A DNA stretch of 64,000 nt from the NCBI RefSeq assembly GCF_036884655.1, contig NC_088355.1, positions 25,047,001 to 25,111,000 of the forward strand, written 5' to 3'. Below the pieces are notes generated by a model that had not been told where the DNA came from, did no database searches, and worked only from the letters and a program-made list of their open reading frames with translations. This DNA comes from Musa acuminata AAA Group (Eukaryota; Streptophyta; Magnoliopsida; Zingiberales; Musaceae). How positions within the stretch are numbered: position 1 is the stretch's first letter; every line of letters starts with the position of its first letter. The translations under genes were made by a program, and so were the position numbers. Shown here piece by piece: positions 53,624 through 64,000 of the stretch.

Positions 53624-53794
53624 TATTGTAAGCTTTCTAATCTTTCTTATTGCAAGTGTCTCAATCTTTTCTCCTGCACTTACCAAAAAAAAATCTTTTC
53701 TCCTGCAAGTGTTCTGATCATTCCTATTGCAAGCTAGAAATATTTCGTATTGCAAGTGGTCCTGATCTTTCCTTACTGTAATTTTACCTCTACA
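53624..53794 (+). repeat. T3 LTR fragment c
   Basis: Starts with TATTG and continues the CTTGCAATA-type repeats of the LTR. It contains the micro-LINE at 53679-53691 and ends at the L-C target. Confidence 0.85.
53679..53691 (+). mobile_element. Micro-insertion of a LINE tail (CTTACC plus A), with 16-bp duplication
   Basis: AATCTTTTCTCCTGCA at 53663-53678 is repeated at 53692-53707. Between the copies is CTTACCAAAAAAA (the A count is ambiguous by two). CTTACC-poly(A) is exactly the 3' end of the LINE family in this window, so this is a LINE insertion whose cDNA stopped after about six bases of body. Confidence 0.88.
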
Positions 53795-54061
53795 TTTTTT
53801 TTTTTGTAAGTAAAAGTAAATGGATTATGTGTAAAGTTTCTACAAATAGCTTTATCTATACAAGTCATAGACAAAGCCAAGTAACTCATAGAGTGCGAAT
53901 GCGATAGTTATGACTACACATGCTGTAGACTATAACTCCTAATTATAATCAATATAGAAAATATTTATCCAGATATATATAAAAACTACCTGTGGGTACA
54001 TAATTTGGCATCATTCCCAAGATCTTTAGCTAATAGCAAAATTAAATTTGATAAAAATATC

Positions 54062-57000
54062 TTTTTCTCTTTGGGTAAAGTGCTCCGTTTTGAGATCTTG
54101 CTCCATACAGGATCTTGAGTCTCTAATAATCTCTTTCAATAATTGAGCATTGTTTGTGTGTTGGCATTTAAATATTCTGTTACATCTCTCCTTCCACATC
54201 CACCAAATAGCGCATCTGAAAGTAACCTTTGCCAGTTATGTTAGAGGCCCTTTTCTTGAGAAACATTGCATGAGGTCGCTTAGTTCTTGGTGCAAGTTTG
54301 GTTGCGGCAGTCTATTGAGTTCAAATCGCTGGAGAATCTCCTTCCATATCCATTTTGTATAATCACAAGCAAAATAGAGGTGGTCAACAGTTTCTTCTTG
54401 TTGCATACAAAGGGAGCATCGGTTAACATGATAGATACCTCTTCTTTTCATATTGTCTATTGTCGGTAGTTTATTGAGAAGAGCTTGCCATGTACATAAG
54501 GAATGTCTTTGTGATCCCGGTCGATCCCATGTTCAACTGCTTGGGACCCACTTGTTATTCCTTTGCCTAATTTGATTCCATGCGGATGTGGCACTAAATT
54601 TGCCATTGTCATGAGGCCAAATAAGTATATCTGAAGAGTTGTTCCTGATTGGAATAGCTATAATAGTCGGCCAAAGTGATAATATTTCAGGAGAAATAGG
54701 ATTAGGGAGACACCAAGCACCGTTAGCAATGAACTCAGAAACCTTCCAATCTTTGGGAGCCCCAAGATCTTTTCGTATTCTGTCACCATATAATTGAAAT
54801 ATACTCTTCCCATTTACCCAAGGATCAAAACACATATTTGTACTAGTACCAGAAGAGATTGCATAGGAATTTTAGCCAATTCCTTGCCTTTAAAATTCCT
54901 TTCCAAGCTGCAGAGTGGTATGTTCTTGTTGAAATTTCCCAGATTGATTCCTTTGAAAGATACCTAGCAGAAACCCAATGTGACCATAAGGAACATTTGT
55001 TTTGCAAAAGATCCCACAATTGCTGTACCAGACAAGCTTGATTCCAATCTCTAATATTTCTAAAGTTTAGCCCCCCTTCATCTTTCGGTTTGTAAATGCT
55101 ATCCCAATTTACCATATGTATTGCCTTATCATTTGTGCCATTTCAGATGAAGTTCATTAATAACCGTTCAATATCATGGAGAAGTCCAGCAGGCAGAAGA
55201 AATGCATTACACCAATATATAGAGTAGGAGTGCAATACCGAACGGATGAGTTCGAGTCGTCCTGCTTTTGATAGAAACCTATTTTTCCAAGAAGAAATTC
55301 TATTCATTATTTTTTGCAAGATTGGCTGATAATGGGTTTTGTGAATGCTTGTGGATATGAGCGGGAGACCCAAATAAGGAACTGGCAAGCTTCCCTCACT
55401 AACCCCCAAAGTTTGCACAATAAACACCTTATCCTCAACGTAAGGGCTCATATATACTTTAATTTTCGCATGATTTAACTGAAGTCCAGAAACCATACCA
55501 AAGTCATTCATAATAGTAGCCAGGTTCTTTACTGAAGTTGGTTCATTTTGGAGAAAGATAAGTAAGTCATCTGCAAATGTTATATGTGCTATATGAACAG
55601 AACCAGCAATGGGTACCTTAATGCTGCCATTTAAGACTGTGTGTTCTAACATACAGCTAAGTCCTTCCATCGCAATAGTAAAAAGATACGGAGATAGTGG
55701 ATCAACTTGTCGGATGCCATTCGTGCTCCCAAAAAAACCAATAGGTGAGCCATTAAAGAGTATCAAAAACTTTGGAGTTTCCAGGCAAGATTGAATCCAA
55801 TTAACCCATTGCTGTGGGAAGTTCATATCGAGGAGCATCTTATAGATAAACTTCCTATTAACTGAATCAAAGGCTTTCCGTAAATCAGCTTTAAAACAGA
55901 TTTTTGTCCCTCTTGCTTTTGAGTGTAAATCTTTGACCAAGTCATTAGCAAGCAAAATGTTATGATGTATACTTCTCCCTTTGATGAAAGCAGCTTGATT
56001 TGGGCTAATAATCTTGTGTATTACCTTTTGCATTCTATTTGCCAATACTTTGGAGATGATCTTGTAAACAAAGTTGCATAATGATATAGGTCGATAGTTC
56101 TCTAGTGAATCAGCCCCTGCATTCTTCGGAATTAAAGAAATAAAAGTGCAATTCATCTCTCTAAGAATATGACCTGAAGAGAAGAAATGTTGGCAAGCCT
56201 TGATCACATCATTTCCAATAATAGACCAAGCAGTTTGGTAAAATTCAGTTGGAAATCCATCTGGACCTGGGCTTTTGTGCTTCGGTGACTTAATGACAAC
56301 ACGTACAATTTCGTCATCTGTAATTGGGGCATTGAGGATTGAAATAGCTTCCGAATCAAGTTTTCTAGTCGGCTCCACATGAATGTTATTAGGTTTCCCA
56401 GCTTGATTGAGTAAGGAATAAAAAAATTGCTCTGTGTGTGCTTTAACCTCATCTAAATTCTCAATAAGATTATCATCTTTGTCTCTGCATTTGCTGATAC
56501 GGTTAACAGCCCTTCGAGTAGCAATTGAAGCATAGAAAAATTTAGTATTGGAATCCCCTAGTGTAAGCCAATTCTGTCGAGACTTCTGCTTTGCAAAACT
56601 TTCCTCCTGTTTTAAGGCTTGCATGAAGTTATTTCTGGCTTCTGTCTCTTTGTAGATAATATTTTCATCATTTGGCTGAAGTTGCAGCTCATGTTGCAAT
56701 GACATTAGTTCATTTCTGCAAAATTGAACTCTAGTGTTAATATTGCCAAAGGTATTTGTATTCCACTCCTTTAGTGCTGCTTTACAGGCTTTGAGCTTTT
56801 GACATAAGATGTAAGGGGGGGATCCATGCACATTAACATTCCAAGCAGATCTGATAATATCAAGAAATTGAGGATGAGTACTCCACATGTTAAAGAATCT
56901 AAACGGTTTTCTTGCCTCTTGGTGTCGATTTTTCTGCGTGTATATACATTAAAGAATGGTCAGAAAACAAAGGAGCACCATACTCAAGAAGTGAATCTGG

Positions 57001-57639
57001 GTAAACTGTTAACCATTCATGATTAATCAAACACCTATCAAGTCGAGCCATTATTTTTCTGTTAGCAGCACCTTGATTACTCCAGGAGAGCCAATTACCC
57101 ACAGATTTCAAATCAAACAATGCTGCAGTGTCAATGTAATCATTAAAACTTTGAAGCTGGCTTTCTGAAAGTTGTCTACCCCCCTATTTTTCATTTGTGT
57201 ACCGAACAGTATTAAAGTCTCCAAGAACAATCCAAGGTACATTAAGACAGCCATTTACAATATTAGTCAGGTCAGACCAAAGAGTATTTCTTTCTTGCAT
57301 ACTGTTTGAAGCATATATACCAGTGAGATTGAATTGACAGCCATTCTTTTTATCCTCTACCTTAAGATGAATGAATTGATCAGTAGCAGAAATAAACCAA
57401 GCATTAATAGAGTTAGGATGCCATAAGACCCATATTCTACCAAAAGTTTCATTTGAGTCATTGGTAAACAATTCTGCGTCCGACCATATTAAATTCTTTT
57501 GAGCTTGAACGCGCGATTGTTTAATTTTCGTTTCCACTAGAATAACAATATCACATGCGGCAGACTTGATTATTCTGTTGAGCTCCCGACATTTCTCCGG
57601 CTTATTAAGTCCGCGAACATTCCAGCATGTTATCTTCAT
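54062..57639 (-). pseudogene. L-C ORF2 (broken; RT core open)
   Basis: Starts at Met 57639 (ITCWNVRGLNKPEKC). The endonuclease stops at 57184 (GAG to TAG in NEKEGGR), then resumes with the intact NQGAANRK junction (57120-56899) that L-A and L-B have lost. After a one-base insertion near 56908 the RT frame runs for 581 codons (56888-55143) with SPGPDGFPTEFYQ, FADDL near residue 438, and IRQVDPLSP (Gly to Val at a usually conserved position). Frameshifts near 55143 and 54840 and a few smaller ones precede zf-RVT (54451-54236). The last part carries the shared FIKFNFAIS end. Confidence 0.92.
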
Positions 57640-57674
57640 TAGTAATAAACAAATGAAAAGGTAGTAAGGAATAC

Positions 57675-58964
57675 ATCCTACGACTTTGGATGGATTGTAC
57701 CATCCTTTTTCTTATCCTTCGGTTTTGTATTTTCCTCCAGCACAATATCCTTACCTTTTATGGCTTTATTCCTATATTTATCCACTTCATCTACAGCTTG
57801 CAGATTTTTAAACTTTGAAGTACCTTGAATCATGTGGTCTTGATTGGCAGGGTTTATTGATGCTCAATAAGATTGTTGCAGCACAATATCCTGGATAGTA
57901 CTTATTGGAGCAGCCTAGCTAGAGAGGTTTGTTGGGGCATGAGTTTGTTGAGACAGAATATCCTTGTTGGCGATGTTTGTTGAGGTCTGAGTTTGTTGAG
58001 GAAGAATATACTTGCTGACGAGATTTGCTTGGACCTGAGTTCGTTGAGCGATTGTAGATGGATCCGATGGTATTGGAAGAGATGAAGTTCCTGACTTATG
58101 CTTCTCCTGTCCACTAGTACCATGGGAAACCTCTGTTGTAGAAGGCTCTGACATTATAGGAAGAGATAAAGTTTTAGAATTGTCCTTCTGTCCGCGGTGC
58201 TTTCCTTGCGAGTCGGAGTGCTCAATAGTTTTTGCCACCATCGGTGCTACTGCCATTAGAGAAGAATCACTTTGTTGCTGAGGCACTTGACGTGGTCGAT
58301 AGACCTTTGTGGTTGGTTTTGGGGTTTGTTGACAAGCTCCATTTGCATGACCAAAAGATAAGCAACGCTGACATCGTTATGGCTTCCAGGAATATGAGAC
58401 ATGTACCTTCCGAGTGTTCCCGTCAAGATCACGATAGAAAACCTGGTTAGGAAGATCTTCATCGGAAGAAACCAGCACACATGCTCGTGCAAATGCTAAT
58501 CTCGTCTGAGCTGCTGTTGCTTTGTCGATGTAGAGTGGCTGTCCCAGAGTGCTGCATAACTTTGCAATAAAACGTCGACTCCAAAGATGTAGAGGCAGTC
58601 CTTGAAAGGATACCCATAATGGAATAGACTGTAGGCTATCTAACTCCAAACAGACATTAGGAGACCAACGTCGTAGAATCATTGGATGACCGCGGATAGT
58701 CCAGAATCCTTCGAGGATTCGTTGCAGATCTTCTTCAGAGTATAGCTTGCAAACAAAGAATCCGTTCTCCAGCATATGAAGATCAAATGACGATAATCTC
58801 CATCGAGTTTTGATAAATGAGGATAGTGGGAAATAAGAAGTTTTGAGACCTACCACATAGCCAACAATCGACATAGACCATGTCTCAATAAGCTCTACTG
58901 AATCAGTAGTCTCGTATACAGCAATCTTCTTATCAGCCTGAACTTCTGGAGTAATGAATTCCAA
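57675..58964 (-). pseudogene. L-C ORF1 (5'-truncated, broken)
   Basis: DUF4283-like domain open from 58964 to a TAA at 58377 (CAA expected after SWKP), with the Arg-Ala-Cys stretch ARACVLVSSDEDLP intact where L-A and L-B have TGA. The knuckle CQRCLSFGHANGAC follows, then 58286-57915 keeps the 16 bases missing from L-A and L-B. A TAG at 57915 (GAG in L-A) stops it, and the Lys-rich C-terminus lies beyond. Confidence 0.88.
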
Positions 58965-58984
58965 GCTTAGATCTCGTATACAGC

Positions 58985-60198
58985 AATTTTATCTCTACAT
59001 TTGCTTTGAATATGAGAAACTTTAAATTGTTCTAACCTTGCATTTGATATATCTCCTGTTTAGACGTAACGATTTGAATCTATGAAACTTTCGAGATTCT
59101 GACCTTTCTACCTTGTTATGGTTATAACTTTATGCACTGACCTCTGATTTGGATAAAACTTGTTTGATATGAATATAGACTCATAAACATTTCTTTCAAT
59201 AGCTTATTTTAAGAATTCGGAGTAAGTTGCCTGTCCAAACATCTGTTTCAAATGAGCCTACGAATTCTGCAAAACAAAGATCATAATTTCTGACCTTTTG
59301 TTACTAAACTGCTTATAAGTCCATGTTGGAAACTTTGATTTATTCCAAACTTATTTCATTTTAAACTAGACTCATAGATCTTTCATTTGATACCTAGATT
59401 GAAAGATTTAGAGTCCAAATGCCTGCCAAGTTTTCTGTTGAAACCGACCTTGTGAATCTTGTAAAATTGAGATTTGTTCTTTGATCTTGGGTACTAAATC
59501 TATTGTAACTTTTTGTTGGAAACTTGGATTCATACGAAACTTATTTTATTTGAAAATAGAATGAAATATCTTTCACAATAGCTTTCTTGAGTATATTGGA
59601 GCACGATTGATAGTTTGAATCATTTGTTCAATGTGCCTCTCGAATTCTGTAAGAAATCGAGCTTTGGTCGATTTCGTATATTCTAATTTCATTCGTTTGG
59701 AAATTGATTTCATTTAGCTTTCTTGTTCAATTGAGCTTTGAATTCTTTTATGCTCTTGTCCTTAAAATTATTTGCATTCTTAAAAACTTTTGTATAACGT
59801 TTATGCTATATCGTATTGACTCATATAAACACATGTATATCCCATTGTTCCACATTTGCTTTTGATATGTGCCTATTCCAGTTTCATTCCTTTGGACATT
59901 GAATTCATCTAACCTTATTATTTGAATTGAGTTATATGTGATTGCTTGGAATCCTTGAATGCTCTTGCTTTCATTTCCTTTCAAATCTGAATACATTTAT
60001 GAAAGATTATGCTTGCAACTTATTGACTCGTAAAGGCACATATACGTTTTGTTGTTCTGCGTGTGCTTTCGATATGTGCTATTTATTGTTCATACTATCC
60101 TTTTGTACTTTTGTGTTTATGGGATATTGTGAACCTTTGCCAGAAATGGTGAAGGAAGTTATGCATAGAGCCTATGATGCTCTGCCGGCCCTTATGAC
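58985..60198 (+). repeat. T3 LTR fragment d
   Basis: AT-rich part of the LTR, reverse of T1 from about 33350 back past the L-B site to 26800. It shows TCATATGAATATAGAC-like and CTTTCTTGTTCAATTGAGC segments in T1 order, so it is one LTR. No gene. Confidence 0.82.
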
Positions 60199-60886
60199 TT
60201 TTTTTTTGGTAAGTAAAAGTAAATTGATTATGTGTAAAGTTTCTACAAATAGCTTTATCTATACAAGTCATAGACAAAGCCAAGTAACTCATAGAGTGCG
60301 AATGCGATAGTTATGACTACACATGCCGTAGACTATAACTACCTGTGGGTACATTATTTGGTATCATTCCCAAGATCTTTAGCTAATAGCAAAATTAAAT
60401 TTGATAAAAATATCTTTTTCTCTTCGGGTGAAGTGCTCGGTTTTGAGATCATGCTCCATACAGGATCTTGAGTCTCTAATAATCTCTTTCAATAGCTGAG
60501 CATTGTTTGTGTGTTGACCTTCAAAGATTCTATTACATCTCTCCTTCCACATCCACCAAATAGCGCATCTGAAAGTAACCTTTGCTAGTTGTGTAAGAGG
60601 CTCTTTTCTTGAGAAACATTGCATGAGGTTACCTAGTTCTTGTTGCAAGTTTGGTTGCGGCAGTCTATTGAGTTCAAATCATTGGAGAATCTCCTTCCAT
60701 ATCCATTTTGTATAATCACAAGAAAAATAGAGGTGGTCAACAGTTTCTTCTTGTTGCAAACAAAAGGAGCATCGGTTAACATGATAGATACCTCTTCTTT
60801 TTATATTGTCTATTGTAGGTAGTTTATTGAGAAGGGCCTGCCATGTACATAAGGAGTGTCTTTGTGATCCCGGTCAATCCCATGTC
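60199..60886 (-). mobile_element. LINE L-D (0.69 kb, 3' end only)
   Basis: Poly(T) then GGTAAGTAAAAG. Covers the 3' UTR and zf-RVT, with the 5' break at CAATCCCATGTC. It shares the shortened 3' UTR with L-F (no CCTAATTATAATC segment). A TSD is not clear: at most ACTT/CTT around GACTT and TCTTCAC. Confidence 0.9.
60379..60786 (-). pseudogene. L-D ORF2 C-terminus (zf-RVT)
   Basis: Last ~135 codons of LINE ORF2: the cysteine-rich zf-RVT motif, YKRRGIYHVNRCSFCLQ-like at about 60786, then FTKWIWKEI-like sequence and QQELGNLMQCFSRKEPL to FIKFNFAIS at 60379. A TGA replaces a codon in the middle (CAATGATT for CAGCGATT). Confidence 0.85.
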
Positions 60887-61212
60887 TTCACTCAAACGTG
60901 GGTGGATAGAGCTCACAGAAGTGGGAGAGCTCCAAGGTGTGGGAGAATTATGTTTGGTTGTCATTTAGAAATTGATGTACCATATTATGTTATGGTCCCA
61001 CTTCACCTTCATTATGTTTGATATGATATCCAGAGCTTTGGTTATGTGTCTCTATACATACTTTGGATAAGAATGATATAAATGCAATGTCAAATTCGAC
61101 GTTTGAGCTTCAGTTTCGTATTCGTTCTTTGATATTCTCCGAAATGGTACATATGCCATTGATATGTTTCGAAATGTCCCATTTGTCATTGATATGCTCT
61201 GAAACATTTCAT
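60887..61212 (+). repeat. T3 LTR fragment e
   Basis: Resumes TTCACTCAAACGTGGG (T1 equivalent near 26790 reversed), passes into the ~33-bp minisatellite and ends at GAAACATTTCAT, the L-E target. Confidence 0.82.
61201..61212. repeat. L-E target-site duplication, left copy
   Basis: GAAACATTTCAT, repeated at 63698-63709. With one mismatch it extends three bases further left (TCT/TCC). Confidence 0.93.
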
Positions 61213-61441
61213 TTTTTTTTTTGGTAAGTAAAAGTAAATTGATTATGTGTAAAGTTTCTACAAATAGCTTTATCTATACAAGTCATAGACAAAGCCAAGT
61301 AACTCATAGAGTGCGAATGCGATAGTTATGACTACACATGCTGTAGACTATAACTCCTAATTATAATCAATATAAAAAATATTTATCCAGATATATCAAA
61401 ACTACCTGTGGGTACATAATTTGGCATCATTCCCAAGATCT

Positions 61442-62820
61442 TTAGCTAATAGCAAAATTAAATTTGATAAAAATATCTTTTTCTCTTTGGGTAAAGTGCT
61501 CCGTTTTGAGATCTTGCTCCATACAGGATCTTGAGTCTCTAATAATCTCTTTCAATAATTGAGCAATGTTTGTGTGTTGGCATTCAAATATTCGGTTACA
61601 TCTCTCCTTCCACATCCACCAAATAGCGCATCTGAAAGTAACCTTTGCCAGTTGTGTTAGTGGCCCTTTTCTTGAGAAACATTGCATGAGGTCGCTTAGT
61701 TCTTGGTGCAAGTTTGGTTGCGGCAGTCTATTGAGTTCAAATCACTGGAGAATCTCCTTCCATATCCATTTTGTATAATCACAAGCAAAATAGAGGTGGT
61801 CAACAGTTTCTTCTTGTTGCATACAAAGGGAGCATCAGTTAACATGATAGATACCTCTTATTTTCATATTGTCTATTGTCGGTAGTTTATTGAGAAGAGC
61901 CTGCCATGTACATAAGGAATGTTTTTGTGATCCCGGTCGATCCCTTGTCCAACTGCTTGGGACCCACTTGTTATTTCTTTGCCTAATTTGATTCCATGCG
62001 GATGTGGCACTAAATTTTCCATTGTCATGAGGCCAAATAAGTATATATGAAGAGTTATTCCTGATTGGAATAGCTATAATAGTCGGCCAAAGTGATAACA
62101 TTTCGGGAGAAATAGGATTAGGGAGACACCAAGCACCGTTAGCAATGAACTCAGAAACCTTCCAATCTTTGGGAGGCCCAAGATCTTTTCGTATTCTGTC
62201 ACCATATAATTGAAATATACTCTTCCCATTTACCCAAGGATCAAACCACATATTTGTACTAGTACCAGAAGAGATTGCATAGGAAATGTGTTTGATTAGC
62301 CAATTCCTTGCCTTTAAAATTCCTTTCCAAGCTATAGAGTGGTATGTTCTTGTTGAAATTTCCCAGAATGATTCCTTTGAAAGATACCTATCAGAAACCC
62401 AATGTGACCATAAGGAACATTTGTTTTGCAAAATATCCCACAATTGCTGTACCAGACAAGCTTGATTCCAATCTCTAATATTTCTCAAGTTTAGCCCCCC
62501 TTCATCTTTCGGTTTGCAAATGCTATCCCAATTTACCATATGCATTGCCTTATCATTTGTGTCATTCCAGAAGAAGTTCATTAATAACCGTTCAATATCA
62601 TGGAGAAGTCCAGCAGGCAGAAGAAATGCATTACACCAATATATAGAGTAGGAGTGCAATACCGAACGGATGAGTTCGAGTCGTCCTGCTTTTGATAGAA
62701 ACCTATTTTTCCAAGAAGAAATTCTATTCTTTATTTTTGGCAAGATAGGCTGACAATGGATTTTGTGAATGCCTGTGGATATGAGCGGGAGACCCAAATA
62801 AGGAACTGGCAAGCTTCCCT
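61442..62820 (-). pseudogene. L-E ORF2 C-terminal part
   Basis: Open from the inversion point to about 61835: TLGVSEGSLPVPYLGLPL, GRLELIRSVLHSYSIYW, the connection region and the start of zf-RVT. One stop near 61835 (MKIRGIYHVN-stop where the others read NRCSLC), then 61711-61442 to the common end. It is the least damaged copy of this segment. Confidence 0.9.
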
Positions 62821-62849
62821 CACTAACCCCCAACGTGGCGGGAGGGATG

Positions 62850-63690
62850 AAACGATGGCAAGGCCCCCTACCGCTACCCCCCAAGTTGCTCTTCCACCAT
62901 ATCCTTTCCAGAGAGAAACTCCTTCAACGAAGCAGCATCGAACCAGGTCGCGATCTAGATCGCGGTAGCCTGCTCTCATTTCCAACGATCCTCGGCCTTG
63001 GACTAGCCTCTTCAAGGCTCCGGTTGGAAGTCCAGATCTAAGCTTGGAATTCATTACTCCAGAAGTTCAGGCTGATAAGAAGATTGCTGTATACGAGACT
63101 GCTGATTCAGTAGAGCTTATTGAGACATGGTCTATGTCGATTGTTGGCTATGTGGTAGGTCTCAAAACTTCTTATTTCCCACTATCCTCATTTATCAAAA
63201 CTCGATGGGGATTATCGTCATTTGATCTTCATATGCTGGAGAATGGATTCTTTGTTTGCAAGCTATACTCTGAAGAAGATCTGCAACGAATCCTCGAAGG
63301 ATTCTGGACTATCCGCGGTCATCCAATGATTCTACGACGTTGGTCTCCTGATGTCCGTTTGGAGTTAGATAGCCTACAGTCTATTCCATTATGGGTATCC
63401 TTTCAAGGACTGCCTCTACATCTTTGGAGTCGACGTTTTATTGCAAAGTTATGCAGCACTCTGGGACAGCCACTCTACATCGACAAAGCAACAGCAGCTC
63501 AGACGAGATTAGCATTTGCACGAGCATGTGTGCTGGTTTCTTCCGATGAAGATCTTCCTAACGAGGTTTTCTATCATGATCTTGACGGGAACACTCGGAA
63601 GGTACATGTCTCATATTCCTGGAAGCCACAACGATGTCAGCGTTGCTTATCTTTTGATCATGCAAATGGAGCTTGTCAACAAACCCCAAA
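62850..63690 (+). pseudogene. L-E ORF1, inverted 5' part
   Basis: N-terminal two thirds of ORF1: Pro/Arg-rich start, TAG at 62967 (CAG in L-A), then an open DUF4283-like domain (from 63044) through ARACVLVSSDEDLP and the knuckle CQRCLSFDHANGAC to the junction at 63697. The open frame runs on into LTR sequence to 63895; that tail is not LINE protein. Confidence 0.9.
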
Positions 63691-63697
63691 ACCATCC

Positions 63698-64000
63698 GAA
63701 ACATTTCATACGCCATTGATAAGCTTCAAAATTTTTTATTCGTTATTGATATACTCCAAAATGTTTCATCTATTATTGGGATGCTCCGAAATATTCCATA
63801 TGTTGTTGTTATGCTTCGGAACATTTCCTACGCTATTGATATGCTCCATTTACTCTATGCTCCATTTGTTTTGGCACAAAATATGTTTCGATTGAAATGA
63901 CACATATGATTTTGTATATAATGAGATGGTATCCTTGAGAATTCTTGTATTATGTCTTGCATTATGATACCTTACTTGTTTGAAATCGTTTCTTTTGTTT
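63698..64000 (+). repeat. T3 LTR fragment f (to window end)
   Basis: Starts with the right L-E target copy, continues the ~33-bp minisatellite (GATATGCTCCGAAACATTTC-like) to about 63860, then matches the reverse of T1 near 26230-26350 (GAGATGGTATCCTTGAGAAT). The LTR continues beyond the window. Confidence 0.85.

Larger units (their letters stand above)
53795..58984 (-). mobile_element. LINE L-C (5.19 kb, 5'-truncated in ORF1)
   Basis: Poly(T) then GTAAGTAAAAG at the left; the 5' end is in ORF1 at AGATCTAAGCTTGG. TSD AATTTTAYCTCTACA (53780-53794 and 58985-58999, one mismatch). Between the LINE body and the right TSD is a 16-bp repeat (58972-58987) of LINE sequence at 58910-58925. Confidence 0.93.
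61213..63697 (-). mobile_element. LINE L-E with 5' inversion (twin priming)
   Basis: 61213-62834 is the LINE 3' part on the - strand, from poly(T) to GAGGGAAGCTTGCC in the RT connection region. 62835-63697 is the LINE 5' part on the + strand, from GGCGGGAGGGATG in ORF1 to CCCCAAAACCA after the zinc knuckle. About 2.9 kb between them is missing. The whole is flanked by one TSD pair, so it is a single insertion with a 5' inversion and internal deletion. Confidence 0.95.

Noticed and set aside
60190..60900. Target-site duplication for LINE L-D
   Set aside because: Only ACTT/CTT can be matched between GACTT on the left and TCTTCAC on the right, too short to claim.
1..64000. Host genes, tRNA or rRNA genes, microRNA precursors
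   Set aside because: All coding similarity seen belongs to retrotransposon Gag/Pol or LINE ORFs; tRNA-like matches are only the primer-binding sites.

Overview
This window is plant nuclear DNA made almost entirely of transposable elements. I found no host gene, rRNA, tRNA or CRISPR array that I can support. The element types point to an angiosperm: Ty1/copia and Ty3/gypsy LTR retrotransposons primed by initiator tRNA-Met, an L1-type plant LINE with a zf-RVT tail, and very long LTRs. A Musaceae-like monocot is my weak guess from the style of the repeats; it is not shown by the data. Element names used here (C0, C1, G1-G4, T1-T3, L-A to L-F) are my own labels.

Layout. 1-3647: leader and 5' part of a decayed copia element (C0, + strand), cut by a gypsy element. 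3648-18460: gypsy element G1 (- strand), split inside its RT/RNase H region by a complete 10.15 kb SIRE/Maximus-like copia element C1 (4984-15137, + strand, 2.3 kb LTRs, 5-bp target duplication GCTCT). 18461-24620: an AT-rich stretch, then LINE L-A (+). 24621-34992: the PBS end and one ~4 kb LTR of a Tekay/Del-like gypsy element (T1, -), with LINE L-B (+) inserted in the LTR (13-bp target duplication). 34993-42705: a gypsy 5'-leader fragment (G4, +), a truncated LINE (L-F, -), and a second copy of the G1 family (G2, -). 42706-64000: one Tekay-like LTR in the + orientation (T3), broken into six visible pieces by a solo LTR of its own family (T2, TSD GCTGC), a young gypsy element G3 (TSD TATTG), a ~13-bp micro-insertion of a LINE tail, and three LINEs L-C, L-D and L-E. 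L-E shows a twin-priming inversion.

How the parts relate. G1 and G2 carry the same deletions of the RT palm and of most of integrase, so they look like members of a non-autonomous gypsy family moved by enzymes supplied in trans. C1 and G3 have nearly identical LTR pairs, so they are young, yet both have inactivating lesions. Most of the nonsense codons can be explained as C-to-T changes, as expected for heavily methylated heterochromatin. All six LINE copies end in the same TTACC-poly(A) tail and lie in both orientations, which makes long inverted repeats. The least explained structure is a set of near-perfect hairpins built on the arm GGAAACAGAGG, repeated inside the ~1.2 kb polypyrimidine tract of the Tekay-like LTRs.
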